A program made the position numbers and the translations under genes. The notes below the pieces were generated by a model, which made no database searches, was not told the origin of the DNA, and saw only the letters and a list, made by a program, of their open reading frames with translations. From contig NZ_JACIEH010000001.1 of NCBI RefSeq assembly GCF_014196745.1, positions 558,001-622,000 on the forward strand: a stretch of 64,000 nucleotides of DNA. Direction: 5' to 3'. Of the stretch, positions 25,598-34,438 are shown piece after piece; the stretch's first letter is position 1, and each line of letters begins with the position of its first letter. This DNA comes from Sphingomonas kyeonggiensis (GTDB lineage: Bacteria; Pseudomonadota; Alphaproteobacteria; Sphingomonadales; Sphingomonadaceae).

Positions 25598-26188
25598 ATG
25601 CGACATCATCATTGCGGCCAGCGTGGCATGCATTTCGGCCGCCGCGGCGGCTTTGGCGGGGCGGATTTCGCCATGGCGTTCGGTTTTGGCGGGCGCGGTG
25701 GCTTCGGCCATGGCGAGCGCGGCGGCCGTCGCCGCATGTTCGACGGCACCGAGCTCCGCCTCATCCTGCTCAAGCTGATCGAGGAGCAGCCGCGCCACGG
25801 CTATGACCTGATCCGCGAGATCGAGGAGCGTTCGGGTGGCGCCTATGCCCCCAGCCCGGGCGTGGTCTATCCGACGCTCAGCATGCTCGACGAGATGGGG
25901 CTGATCGAGGAAACCCGGAGCGAAGGCGCCAAGAAGCAGTTCGCGATCACCGCGGACGGCACGGCGCATCTCGCCGAGCGGACCGAGGAAGTGGAGGCGC
26001 TGTTCGAGCGGCTCAAGCAGCTTGCCGGGGCGCGCGAGCGCGCCGATGGCGGGCCGATCCGCCGGGCGATGGGCAATCTGCGCACCGTCCTCCAGGAGCG
26101 GCTTGCGGCGGAGGGCATCAGTGCCGACATGCTGCACGACGTCGCCGAGATCCTCGACGAGGCGGCGCGGAAGATCGAGCGGCTCTAA
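25598..26188 (+). CDS. PadR-family transcriptional regulator
   Basis: 196 residues from the ATG at 25598 (AGGAG site upstream). After a His/Gly/Arg-rich N-terminal stretch of about 48 residues, the winged helix runs from LRLILLKLIEEQPRHGYDLI through GVVYPTLSMLDEMGLI to KQFAITADG, followed by a helical C-terminal dimerisation part. The Gly/His-rich head with several histidines might bind metal. A palindrome upstream suggests autoregulation. The DUF2218 gene follows by 71 bases. Confidence 0.92.
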   Translation: MRHHHCGQRGMHFGRRGGFGGADFAMAFGFGGRGGFGHGERGGRRRMFDGTELRLILLKLIEEQPRHGYDLIREIEERSGGAYAPSPGVVYPTLSMLDEMGLIEETRSEGAKKQFAITADGTAHLAERTEEVEALFERLKQLAGARERADGGPIRRAMGNLRTVLQERLAAEGISADMLHDVAEILDEAARKIERL

Positions 26189-26259
26189 GCGCGGTGCCGC
26201 GCATTGAACTACTGCGGCGGCGGCTCGGGATCGTGCCGTCGCCGAGGGAGAAGATATCC

Positions 26260-26583
26260 ATGACCCTCACGACCTTTTCGGCCGAGACGCTGGCGCCGAC
26301 CGACCATGCCAGCCGCTACCTCCAGCAGCTGTGCAAGCATTGGGAGCACAATCTCCAGGTCGAGTTCACTCCGGAGAACGGCACGGTGATCTTCCCGAAG
26401 GATGCGCGCGGCGCCGATCATCCTGGCGATGCGGTGGTCACTTTCAACGTCGCCGAGACCGGGCTCGACATCCGCATCGACGCCAGCTCGACCGAGCAGC
26501 TCGAAGGGCTGAAGGGCGCGGTGGAGCGACATCTCGACCGCTTTGCCTTCCGCGAGGAAGGTCTGAAGTACGACTGGAAGTAG
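26260..26583 (+). CDS. DUF2218 family protein
   Basis: 107 residues from the ATG at 26260. RYLQQLCKHWEHNLQVEF at about 18-35 and the ending HLDRFAFREEGLKYDW are the landmarks of DUF2218, usually about 100 residues. Several family members sit in iron- or siderophore-related loci. Here it follows a PadR regulator and is probably co-transcribed with it. Cytoplasmic. Confidence 0.88.
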   Translation: MTLTTFSAETLAPTDHASRYLQQLCKHWEHNLQVEFTPENGTVIFPKDARGADHPGDAVVTFNVAETGLDIRIDASSTEQLEGLKGAVERHLDRFAFREEGLKYDWK

Positions 26584-26590
26584 GTTCTCT

Positions 26591-26612
26591 CTCTCCCCGC
26601 CTGCGGGGAGAG
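26591..26612. terminator. Bidirectional hairpin between convergent genes
   Basis: CTCTCCCCGC at 26591-26600 pairs perfectly with GCGGGGAGAG at 26603-26612 (CT loop), exactly between the DUF2218 stop and the glycosyltransferase stop. Confidence 0.65.
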
Positions 26613-26616
26613 GGAG

Positions 26617-27759
26617 TTAGCGATCCATCAGCCCCAGATACGCGTCGAGCACCTTCTGGTTGACGTCGTCCCAGATCAGCGCGCGGGCCCGGGCATGGCC
26701 TTCGGCGCCGGCGCGGCGACGGAGTTCGGGATCGGCGGCAAAGCGGGCGATCGCATCGGCATAGGCCACAACGTCGCGCGGGGGGACGAGAAAACCGTTC
26801 TCGCCATCCTCGACCAGGTCGATCGCCCCGGTCGCGCGGGCGGCGACCACGGGCACGCCGCTGGCCATCGCCTCCGACGTGACGTTGCCGAAGGTCTCGG
26901 TGAGCGACGGGTTGAAGAACACGTCCATCGAGGCGACCGCGCGGCCGAGATCGTCGCCGCCCTGGAAGCCGGTGAACACCGCTTCGGGCACGCGCTCGGC
27001 GAACCATTGGCGGGCCGGGCCTTCGCCGATCACCAGCACCCGGTGCGGCACGCCGCGCTCGCGGAGCGCTCCGATCACCTCGGCGAACACGTCGAGCCCC
27101 TTTTCCAGCACCAGCCGACCGAGAAAGCCGACCGCGACTTCCTCGTCGCCGATGCCGAGCGAGCGCCGCCATTCCAGGCTGCGTGCGCCCGGGTTGAACC
27201 GCGCGTGATTCACGCCGCGTGCCCAGGTGGTGATCGGCGTGGTGACGCCCCAGCTGCGGATCAGGTCGGCGGTCGACTTGCCCGGGGTCACGACGTGATC
27301 GGCGCGATTGTAGAAGCGGGTGAGCAGGCGGATCAGCGGCTTCTCCAGGAAGCCGAGATGGTAATAGGCCGGATAGGTCTCGAAGCGCGTGTGGAGCGAG
27401 GCGAGCGTCGCGATCTGGTTGCGCTGCGCCCATTTGAGCGCGCCGTGGCAGAGGAACTCCGGCGCCGAGAGGTGCACGATATTGGGCGCGAAGGCCTCCA
27501 GGTCCGCTTGGGTGCTGCGCGGCAGGCCGGTTGCGAAGCGATATTCCTCGCGTCCGCCGGGAACCGGCCAGGACGGGACGCTGATCAGATCGCCGGTGGG
27601 CGTGAAGGCGGGCGTACCGGTGGTCGGCGAATAGACGCGGACGGCCACCCCCCGCGAGAGGAGGTAGCCGACGAGCAGGTTGAGCGCCTGGTTCGCGCCG
27701 TCGCGGACATAATTATAGTTGCCGCTGAACAGCGCGACGCGGAGGTCGGTGGGCTTCAT
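26617..27759 (-). CDS. GT4-family glycosyltransferase
   Basis: 380 residues; start at the ATG of 27759 (an ATG five codons earlier is possible). The N-domain shows SGNYNYVRDGANQALN, the C-domain the UDP-sugar binding region with FLGRLVLEKGLDVF, GEGPARQWF and the E-x7-E motif around ETFGNVTSEAMASGVPV. Related enzymes are GtfA/MgtA-like transferases that build glycolipids such as glycosyl-diacylglycerol or glucuronosyl-lipids. The GANQAL segment is shared with that group. No lipid-specific motif is decisive. It stands alone between convergent DUF2218 and divergent radA. Confidence 0.88.
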   Translation of the reverse strand: MKPTDLRVALFSGNYNYVRDGANQALNLLVGYLLSRGVAVRVYSPTTGTPAFTPTGDLISVPSWPVPGGREEYRFATGLPRSTQADLEAFAPNIVHLSAPEFLCHGALKWAQRNQIATLASLHTRFETYPAYYHLGFLEKPLIRLLTRFYNRADHVVTPGKSTADLIRSWGVTTPITTWARGVNHARFNPGARSLEWRRSLGIGDEEVAVGFLGRLVLEKGLDVFAEVIGALRERGVPHRVLVIGEGPARQWFAERVPEAVFTGFQGGDDLGRAVASMDVFFNPSLTETFGNVTSEAMASGVPVVAARATGAIDLVEDGENGFLVPPRDVVAYADAIARFAADPELRRRAGAEGHARARALIWDDVNQKVLDAYLGLMDR

Positions 27760-27852
27760 GGCGGGCGCATACATTCCGCGCGCGCGAGGAGCAACCTGCG
27801 GTGAGGATTTGAAGGCTTGTTCTCGTCCTGTTCTCGGGCTAGGTCTCGCGCC

Positions 27853-29223
27853 ATGGCGAAACCGAAGAAGCGTTATGTCTGCCAGGCCTGTGGCTCGGTC
27901 ACCGCGCAATGGGCGGGGCAATGCGGCGATTGCGGCGAGTGGAACCAGCTGGTCGAGGATGCCAATGCCAATGTGACGCCGTTCACGGCCCGGCATAACC
28001 TCCAGTCGGGCGGTCGGGCGATCATGCTCACCGGGCTCAACACCGACATCGCGCTGCCCGATCGCATGGCGACCGGCATCGCCGAGCTCGACCGTGCGCT
28101 CGGCGGCGGGTTCGTCGAAGGGTCTGCGACGCTGATCGGTGGCGACCCGGGCATCGGCAAGTCGACCCTGCTGCTGCAGGCTGCCGCCAAGGTGGCGCTG
28201 CGCGGGCTCTCAGTCGCCTATGTCTCGGGCGAGGAGGCGGCGGACCAGGTGCGGTTGCGCGCGCGACGGCTGGGCCTGGGCAAGGCACCGGTGCAGCTCG
28301 CCGCGGCCACCTCGGTGCGCGACATCCTCACCACGGTGGGCGAGGGCGCGCCGCCGGCGCTGCTGATCATCGATTCGATCCAGACCATGCATTCGGACCT
28401 GATCGAGGGTGCGCCGGGCACGGTGAGCCAGGTGCGGGCGAGCGCGGGCGAGCTGATCCGCTTCGCCAAGGAGCGCGGCACCGCGGTGGTGCTGGTCGGC
28501 CACGTCACCAAGGACGGCAGCATCGCCGGCCCGCGCGTGCTCGAGCACATGGTCGATACGGTGCTGGCGTTCGAGGGCGAGCGCAGCCACCAGTATCGCA
28601 TCCTGCGCGCGGTGAAGAATCGCTTCGGCGGCACCGACGAGATCGGCGTATTCGCGATGCAGACCGAGGGGCTGGAGGAAGTCTCGAATCCCTCCTCCCT
28701 GTTCCTCACCTCCCGCGACGAGAACGTCACCGGCACGGTGGTCTTCCCCGCGCTGGAGGGGACGCGGCCGGTGCTGGTCGAGGTGCAGGCGCTCACCGTG
28801 CGGCTGGCGAGCGGGGCGACGCCGCGGCGCGCGGTGGTGGGCTGGGATTCGGCCCGGCTGTCGATGATCCTCGCGGTGCTGGAAGCGCGCTGCGGGCTGA
28901 GCTTCTCGACCTGCGAAGTCTATCTCAACATCGCCGGCGGCTACCGGGTGCAGGACCCGGCGGCGGACATGGCGGTGGCGGCGGCGCTGGTTTCGGCCCT
29001 GTCCGAGCGGCCGATACCGGTGGATGCGGTGGTGTTCGGTGAGATCGCGCTCTCGGGCGAAGTGCGCCCCGTAGCGCATGGCGCGCTGCGCTGCCGCGAG
29101 GCCGCCAAGCTGGGCTTCGGCCGCGCGCTGGCCCCGATGGCGCAGGTCAACGACAAGGGCGGGCTGCAACTCGCCGGGTTCAAGTCGCTCGTCCAGTTCG
29201 TCGATCACCTGCTGGGGCGGTGA
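27853..29223 (+). CDS. radA: DNA repair protein RadA
   Basis: 456 residues from the ATG at 27853. Zinc finger Cys10-x2-Cys13 and Cys24-x2-Cys27, Walker A GDPGIGKS (97-104), the RadA-specific KNRFGGTDE near 255, and a C-terminal Lon-like domain ending with a conserved FGEIALSGEVRP. RadA is a branch-migration helicase in recombinational repair. The start is fixed by the zinc finger; an upstream in-frame ATG at 27817 adds 12 non-conserved residues. It is the first of a run of plus-strand genes extending to 34341. Confidence 0.97.
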   Translation: MAKPKKRYVCQACGSVTAQWAGQCGDCGEWNQLVEDANANVTPFTARHNLQSGGRAIMLTGLNTDIALPDRMATGIAELDRALGGGFVEGSATLIGGDPGIGKSTLLLQAAAKVALRGLSVAYVSGEEAADQVRLRARRLGLGKAPVQLAAATSVRDILTTVGEGAPPALLIIDSIQTMHSDLIEGAPGTVSQVRASAGELIRFAKERGTAVVLVGHVTKDGSIAGPRVLEHMVDTVLAFEGERSHQYRILRAVKNRFGGTDEIGVFAMQTEGLEEVSNPSSLFLTSRDENVTGTVVFPALEGTRPVLVEVQALTVRLASGATPRRAVVGWDSARLSMILAVLEARCGLSFSTCEVYLNIAGGYRVQDPAADMAVAAALVSALSERPIPVDAVVFGEIALSGEVRPVAHGALRCREAAKLGFGRALAPMAQVNDKGGLQLAGFKSLVQFVDHLLGR

Positions 29224-29310
29224 GGCGCGGCTTCGGCTGGCCGCTATAGGGTTGTAATCGCTTACGGCGTGATGGAATATCGTCTCCAGGAGAGACTGCC
29301 GGAGCCCGTG

Positions 29311-29862
29311 ATGCTGCGAGAACTGGCCGCCGACTGGGCGCGCCCCGGAATGCTGGTGCCGACCTTGTGTGCCGTTGTGCTCATGGCGGCGATCCTCGTG
29401 GCTGGCCGCGAGCCTGCACTTACGCCGCCATCGTCGCTCGCCTTTGCCGGGCTCCCGGTCAGCGGCACCGCGGAGGATGCACGCCGCGCCGGCTTCACCA
29501 AATGCGTCAAGATCGATGCGTTCCGCGCGCGCTGCCGCCGTGACCCGGTCCTCGTGATGGGGCAAGGCCCGTACGAAGCCGCCGTCGACCTGATCGGCAG
29601 CAGGGGGCAGGGGGGCTTCGACCATCTCACTCTGTGGAAGAATGGCGGGCAGGAGGAGATCTACCGGCTGGTCGAGGCCCTGCAGCGCCGGGGCTGGGTG
29701 CATTGCGAGACCGGCAACGAGCGCTGGGGGGACCAGGACATCTACACTCGCCCGGGCGCGTCGGTGCGCGCGTGGATGGACCTCAGCTATTATGGCAAGC
29801 GCCGGGTGCGGATCATGCCGCTGTGGAAAGACAGGGAGCGCATCTGCAAGCCCTATCATTGA
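29311..29862 (+). CDS. Hypothetical single-pass membrane protein
   Basis: 183 residues if started at the ATG of 29311, which has CGGAG seven bases upstream; a GTG at 29269 gives 14 more residues but lacks a ribosome site. One membrane segment (about 15-33, PTLCAVVLMAAILVAG), then a soluble domain with an acid-base patterned region and Cys residues near residues 65 and 76 (TKCVKIDAFRARC). It resembles small sphingomonad-only proteins; I know no function. It sits between radA and the lipocalin gene. Confidence 0.65.
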   Translation: MLRELAADWARPGMLVPTLCAVVLMAAILVAGREPALTPPSSLAFAGLPVSGTAEDARRAGFTKCVKIDAFRARCRRDPVLVMGQGPYEAAVDLIGSRGQGGFDHLTLWKNGGQEEIYRLVEALQRRGWVHCETGNERWGDQDIYTRPGASVRAWMDLSYYGKRRVRIMPLWKDRERICKPYH

Positions 29863-29904
29863 GAGGGCTATCCTTTCCGCTACTTACGCCGCAGAGTGCG
29901 GGCC

Positions 29905-30468
29905 ATGAAGCGTTCCACTGCCATTTCCATCGCCTCGGGCGTCGCAGTCGCCGCGATCGGCGGCATCTTCCTCTATTCGCGCGCCACGCGACCGCCGGTG
30001 ATCAACAAGAAGGTGCCGGAGCCGGCCAAGCCGGTCGAGCTGAGCCGCTACCTCGGCAAATGGTACGAGCTCGCCCGCCACGAGAACCGCTTCGAGAAGG
30101 GCCTGGACGCGGTGACCGCCGAATATGCGCTGCTCGAGGACGGCAAGATCAGCGTGACCAACAGCGGCACGCACAACTGGCCGGACGGCGACCGCAGCGT
30201 CTCGGAAGGCAAGGCGATCGTCGCCGACGAAGCGACCAACGCCAAGCTCAAGGTCTCGTTCTTCGGGCCGCTCTACACCGGCGATTACTGGGTGCTCGAC
30301 CATGGCGACGACTATGCATGGTCGATCGTCGGCGAGCCGAGCGGACGGTACCTCTGGGTGCTGTCGCGCGAGGCTGTGCCTTCCTCGGCCACAGCGCAGG
30401 CGATCATGAAGCGGGTCGAGGAACTCGGCTATGACCGCTGGGCGTTGCGCATCACCCGGCAGGGGTGA
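29905..30468 (+). CDS. Lipocalin family protein (Blc-like)
   Basis: 187 residues from the ATG at 29905. An N-terminal hydrophobic segment (7-25) without a lipobox cysteine would anchor it in the inner membrane or export it; classical Blc is a lipoprotein, so this differs. The lipocalin signature GKWYELARHENRFEKGL and the closing SREAVPSS segment are clear. Such proteins bind lipids or fatty acids in the envelope. A hairpin overlaps its stop codon. Confidence 0.88.
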   Translation: MKRSTAISIASGVAVAAIGGIFLYSRATRPPVINKKVPEPAKPVELSRYLGKWYELARHENRFEKGLDAVTAEYALLEDGKISVTNSGTHNWPDGDRSVSEGKAIVADEATNAKLKVSFFGPLYTGDYWVLDHGDDYAWSIVGEPSGRYLWVLSREAVPSSATAQAIMKRVEELGYDRWALRITRQG

Positions 30469-30509
30469 GCCATTCTCCCTCCCCCGCAAGCGGGAGAGGG
30501 AGAATGGCT
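30468..30509 (+). terminator. Hairpin overlapping the lipocalin stop
   Basis: AGCCATTCTCCCTC pairs with GAGGGAGAATGGCT at the outer ends with an inner CCCGC/GCGGG stem, total stem about 18 bp with a three-base loop. It starts on the last base of the stop codon. Confidence 0.6.
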
Positions 30510-30561
30510 TCCGCTCTCGATCGGCTTGAGGCATAGCCCGTCGCGGGAGGGACGTGTTCCA

Positions 30562-31134
30562 ATGACTTTGACCGGGCTCGACATCATCGTGCTGCTCGCC
30601 ATCGGCGGGTCGGCCGTGCTGGGCTTCATCCGCGGGTTCGTCACCGAGGTGCTGGCGCTGGTCGCCTGGCTCCTGATCGTGCTGGCGCTCAAGCTGTTCC
30701 ACACCCCGCTCGCCGCGGGACTGGCAGGGATGGTCGGCACCGAGCAGGGCGGTGCGGTACTCGCCTTCGTCATCCTGGTCGGCGTCACCTATTTCGGCGG
30801 GCGGCTGCTCGCCCGCGCGATCGGATCGCGCACCCGCGAGAGCTTCCTCGGCCCGATCGACCGCGCGCTGGGCCTGGGCTTCGGTGCGCTGAAGGGCCTG
30901 ATCCTGGTCAGCATCGGCTTCCTGCTGATCGTGCTGTTGTTCGACACGGTGAGCGGCGGCCCGGCCAACCGGCCGCAATGGATCACCAAGTCGACCACCT
31001 ATCCGCTGCTCAACGCGACCAGCGCGAGCATCGCCGATTTCGTCGATCGCCGCCGCAAGGGCGAGCCGGTGTTCGGCGACAAAAGCGACAATGGCAGCGT
31101 CGCCAATCGCGTAGAGGCAAATTCTACCCGATAG
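30562..31134 (+). CDS. cvpA: CvpA-family membrane protein
   Basis: 190 residues from the ATG at 30562, with GGAGGGA upstream. Four membrane segments spread over residues 5-125 and the conserved LGFIRGFVTEVLAL loop after the first one identify the CvpA family (colicin V production accessory, inner membrane). The C-terminal 50 residues are polar and variable. In many alphaproteobacteria cvpA follows radA, as here after two inserted genes. Confidence 0.9.
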   Translation: MTLTGLDIIVLLAIGGSAVLGFIRGFVTEVLALVAWLLIVLALKLFHTPLAAGLAGMVGTEQGGAVLAFVILVGVTYFGGRLLARAIGSRTRESFLGPIDRALGLGFGALKGLILVSIGFLLIVLLFDTVSGGPANRPQWITKSTTYPLLNATSASIADFVDRRRKGEPVFGDKSDNGSVANRVEANSTR

Positions 31135-31176
31135 GGGGTCGCGCATCGCGGCCCGGTCCCCTAAGTCGGGAGCGGA

Positions 31177-31602
31177 ATGAACGCGCCCCTCTACAACACC
31201 GAAATCCTGCGCCTGGCGGCCTCCGTGCCGTTCGATGCGCGGCTGGAGGAGGCGATGGCCTCTTCCGAGAAGCGATCCCCGGTCTGCGGGAGCCGCGTCA
31301 CCGTTGACGTGACCCTGGACGATGCCGGCCGGATCGCGGCGATCGGCATGGTGGTGCGTGCCTGCGCGCTGGGCCAGGCATCCGCGGCGCTGATGGAGGC
31401 GCATGCGCCGGGCCGCACGCTCGCGGAGCTGGAAGCGGCGCGTGACGGCCTGACCGCGTGGCTCGCCGGCGAGCGGGCGACGCCGCCCGACTGGCCCGGC
31501 CTGGACCTGTTCACCCCCGCGCTCGAGCATCGCGGCCGCCATGCCGCGATCCGGCTCGCCTTCGAAGCGGTGGCCGACGCGGCGCGAAAGGCGCAGGGCT
31601 GA
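31177..31602 (+). CDS. Fe-S cluster assembly scaffold-like protein (IscU/NifU N-terminal type)
   Basis: 141 residues. The family cysteines are seen in SPVCGSRV (about 37) and RACALGQASAAL (about 66), with the NAPLYNTEILRLA beginning usual for alphaproteobacterial iron-sulfur scaffold-like proteins. Only two of the three IscU ligand cysteines are visible, as in this small subgroup. It overlaps the antiporter gene by one base (TGATG). Confidence 0.85.
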   Translation: MNAPLYNTEILRLAASVPFDARLEEAMASSEKRSPVCGSRVTVDVTLDDAGRIAAIGMVVRACALGQASAALMEAHAPGRTLAELEAARDGLTAWLAGERATPPDWPGLDLFTPALEHRGRHAAIRLAFEAVADAARKAQG

Positions 31603-33383
31603 TGGAGCATTCGGAAGCCTCGCTACTCGGCGAATATGTACCGCTGCTCGGCTTTGCGCTGCTGTTCGTGCTGCTGTTCCGGCGCCTGGGGCTCGGTGCA
31701 ACGCTCGGCTATCTCGTCGCGGGCGCGGTCGTCGGGCCGCAAGTGCTCGGGCTGGTCGGCGATGCCGAGAGCAAGATGGGCATTGCCGAGCTCGGCATCG
31801 CGCTGCTGCTCTTCCTCGTTGGCCTGGAGCTGAGCCCCGGGCGGCTGTGGCGGATGCGGCGCGACATCTTCGGGCTCGGCCTGCTCCAGGTGACGATCTG
31901 CGGACTGATGGTCGCCGCCATGGTGTGGTTCGCGACCGGCAGCTCGATGGGCGCGGCGCTGGCCCTGGGTCTGCCGCTTGCCTTGTCCTCCACCGCCCAG
32001 GTGCTGCCGCTGCTGCAATCGGCGGGGCGGCTGCGTACCCCTTTCGGTGAGCGCGCCTTCGCAATCCTGCTGTTCCAGGACCTGTCGATCGTCCCGCTGA
32101 TCACCATCGTCGCCGCGCTCTCCCGCAACCCGCACGACCAGGGCGGACCGCCGGGGTGGCTGCTCGGCGTCTATACGGTGGCGGCGATCATCGGCCTGAT
32201 CCTGGCCGGCCGCTACCTGCTGCGCCCGCTGTTCCGGCTGATCGGCAATCTCGGCGAGCGCGAGATGTTCATCTTTGCCGGACTGTTCACCGTGATCGCG
32301 GCTGCTGCGATCATGGAGATGCTGGGACTTTCGGCGGCGCTGGGCGCCTTCATCGCCGGCGTGATGCTGGCGGACTCGCCCTATCGGCACGAGCTGGAGG
32401 CCGATGTCGAGCCGTTCCGCTCGATCCTGCTCGGCCTGTTCTTCCTTGCGGTGGGCATGACGCTCAACCTGCACGCGATCGCCGAGCGGCCCTTCTTCGT
32501 GATCGGCATGGCGCTGGCGCTGATCGCCGCCAAGGCCGCGATCATCATGGGACTGGGCATGTTGTTCGGCATGCCGCGACGCCAGGCCTTTGCGCTGGGC
32601 GTGCTGCTCAGCCAGGGCGGCGAGTTCGGCTTCGTGCTGTTCGCCCAGGCCCAATCGGCGATGCTGGTGGAGGGGCAGGCGGCGAGCATCTTCGGCGCGA
32701 TCGTCACGCTCTCCATGGCCACCACGCCGTTCCTGATGATGGCGACCAAGAAGCTGCGCACCGAGCCGGCGCCGAGCGCGGCGGGTCTTGACCTGCCGCG
32801 GCACGAGGGCTCGAACGCGGTGGTCATCGGCTATGGCCGGTTCGGCCAGACCGTGGCGCAGATGCTGCTGTCGCAGGACATTCCGGTGACCATCATCGAT
32901 ACCGATGTCGAGATGATCCAGACCGCCAACGACTTCGGCATGAAGGTCTATTATGGCGACGGCCTGCGCATCGACATGCTGCGCCAGGCGGGTGCTGCAG
33001 AGGCCGAGCTGGTGCTGTTCTGCAACGACGGCGACAAGATCGACACCGAATTCCTCGAGGCGGTGCACTATGCCTTCCCCAAGGCGACGGTATTCGTCCG
33101 TGCCTATGACCGGCGCAGCGTGATCAAGATGAAGGGTGCGCCGGTCGGTGGCGTGGTGCGCGAGCTGCTCGAGAGCGCGGTGATGATGGCGCGCCAGGCG
33201 ATGCAGGCGGTCGGCGTCGACCAGCGCGAGATCGACAAGACCGAGGCCGAGTATCGCAAGCGTGACAACGCCCGGCTCGACGTGCAGCGCGAGACTGGCG
33301 ATTTGCGTGCCGGCATCGACGGGATGATCACCCATGCCAGCAGGGCGGCGGCGATCGAAGTGGATCTGGAGAGTTCGGGATGA
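31602..33383 (+). CDS. KefB/KefC-type monovalent cation:proton antiporter
   Basis: 593 residues from the ATG at 31602. The first about 380 residues are a CPA2 antiporter domain with twelve or more membrane segments (GIALLLFLVGLELSP, LSQGGEFGFVLFAQAQ, FLAVGMTLNL). A TrkA-N (RCK) domain follows at about 405-520 with the NAD motif GYGRFGQ. Such proteins export K+ under electrophile or pH stress. No KefF/G ancillary oxidoreductase gene is beside it. The stop overlaps the DUF423 start (ATGATG). Confidence 0.92.
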   Translation: MEHSEASLLGEYVPLLGFALLFVLLFRRLGLGATLGYLVAGAVVGPQVLGLVGDAESKMGIAELGIALLLFLVGLELSPGRLWRMRRDIFGLGLLQVTICGLMVAAMVWFATGSSMGAALALGLPLALSSTAQVLPLLQSAGRLRTPFGERAFAILLFQDLSIVPLITIVAALSRNPHDQGGPPGWLLGVYTVAAIIGLILAGRYLLRPLFRLIGNLGEREMFIFAGLFTVIAAAAIMEMLGLSAALGAFIAGVMLADSPYRHELEADVEPFRSILLGLFFLAVGMTLNLHAIAERPFFVIGMALALIAAKAAIIMGLGMLFGMPRRQAFALGVLLSQGGEFGFVLFAQAQSAMLVEGQAASIFGAIVTLSMATTPFLMMATKKLRTEPAPSAAGLDLPRHEGSNAVVIGYGRFGQTVAQMLLSQDIPVTIIDTDVEMIQTANDFGMKVYYGDGLRIDMLRQAGAAEAELVLFCNDGDKIDTEFLEAVHYAFPKATVFVRAYDRRSVIKMKGAPVGGVVRELLESAVMMARQAMQAVGVDQREIDKTEAEYRKRDNARLDVQRETGDLRAGIDGMITHASRAAAIEVDLESSG

Positions 33384-33721
33384 TGCGTCTGGTGACGGTG
33401 CTGGCGGCGCTTTCGGGGGCGATCGCCGTGGCGGCGGGGGCCTTCGCGGCGCATGGCGCGAGCGGGCAGGCGGCCGAATGGCTCAAGACCGGCGGGCAGT
33501 ACCAGCTGATTCATGCGGTCGCGGCGCTGGTCGCGGTGCGGATGGGCGAGCGGATCTCGCCCTGGCTGTTCGTGGCGGGCGGCGCGCTGTTTGCCGGCAC
33601 GCTCTATGCGATGGCCTTTGGCGGGCCGCGCTGGTTCGGGGCGATCACGCCGATCGGCGGCGTGGCGCTGATCGCGGGGTGGCTGTGCATGGCGCTGACG
33701 GCGTGGAGGCGGGCCGCCTGA
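33380..33721 (+). CDS. DUF423 membrane protein
   Basis: 113 residues with four membrane segments. LSGAIAVAAGAFAAHG at the N-terminus, YQLIHAVAAL in the middle and TPIGGVALIAGWLCMA at the C-terminus are family marks (YgdD-like, about 110-130 residues). Inner membrane, role unknown. Overlaps both the antiporter gene and the methyltransferase gene by four bases, so the three are translationally linked. Confidence 0.9.
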   Translation: MMRLVTVLAALSGAIAVAAGAFAAHGASGQAAEWLKTGGQYQLIHAVAALVAVRMGERISPWLFVAGGALFAGTLYAMAFGGPRWFGAITPIGGVALIAGWLCMALTAWRRAA

Positions 33722-34341
33722 ACATCGCGGCGTTCATCCGGGAGCGGCTGCCGCTGCTGCCGGTACCCGGGATTCCCGAGATAGCGCTGCACAAGGCGGT
33801 GCCTGCCAGCAGGCTCGGCCGGCTGGCGGCGGAGGACGCGGCGTTCGGCTCGCCCTACTGGGCCTATTACTGGCTGGGCGGGCTGGCACTGGCGCGCTTC
33901 GTGCTGGACCGGCCGGAGACGGTGCGCCGGCGTCGGGTGCTCGACTTGGGCTGCGGATCGGGATTGGTGGCGATCGCCGCGATGCGGGCCGGGGCGGCGA
34001 GCGTGGTGGCGGCGGATGTCGATCCCTATGCCGTTAGGGCGACCGAGCTGAACGCCGCGGCCAATGGCGTAGCGGTCGAGCTGGTGCATGGCGACCTGAC
34101 CGAGGGGCCGGTGCCCGAGGTGGAGCTGATCCTGGCGGGCGATGTGTTCTACGATCCCGAGCCGGCGGCACGGGTCACGCCGTTTCTCACGCGCTGCCGG
34201 GCGGCGGGCGTGGCAGTGCTGGTCGGCGATCCCCGCCGGGCGCCGCTGCCGGTGGAGAGGCTGCGGGGGCTGGCGGAGTACCGGTTTGCCGAGACGGATA
34301 GCGGCGTGCTGCGGGTCAGCGAGGTGTTCGCGTTTGACTAG
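33718..34341 (+). CDS. Class I SAM-dependent methyltransferase (METTL20/ETF-beta-lysine type), CTG start
   Basis: 207 residues if started at CTG 33718: GGAGG stands eight bases upstream, CTGA overlaps the DUF423 stop, and homologues begin at this point (xxIAAFIRExxxLLPVP). The only conventional start nearby, GTG 33703, lacks a ribosome site. SAM motif VLDLGCGSGLV is near residue 75, and ILAGDVFYD is the post-motif seen in protein-lysine methyltransferases like METTL20. Substrate is probably a protein lysine, by family. Confidence 0.85.
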   Translation: MNIAAFIRERLPLLPVPGIPEIALHKAVPASRLGRLAAEDAAFGSPYWAYYWLGGLALARFVLDRPETVRRRRVLDLGCGSGLVAIAAMRAGAASVVAADVDPYAVRATELNAAANGVAVELVHGDLTEGPVPEVELILAGDVFYDPEPAARVTPFLTRCRAAGVAVLVGDPRRAPLPVERLRGLAEYRFAETDSGVLRVSEVFAFD

Positions 34342-34348
34342 ATTTTAT

Positions 34349-34430
34349 CGTCATCCCCGCGAAGGCGGGGATCCAGAGTCACGATGGACGTCGTTTAGTT
34401 ACCCTGGATCCCGCCTTCGCGGGGATGACG
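34349..34430. repeat. Paired sphingomonad intergenic palindrome
   Basis: Arm 34349-34376 is the reverse complement of 34404-34430 with one base missing in the second arm. Same element as at 8779 and 25337. It sits between the convergent methyltransferase and M1 peptidase genes and may end both transcripts. Confidence 0.8.
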
Positions 34431-34438
34431 TTTAAGGG

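Noticed and set aside
31623..33335. Open minus-strand frame of 570 codons opposite the antiporter
   Set aside because: Composition (His/Gln/Arg-rich) mirrors the hydrophobic antiporter codons; antisense artefact.
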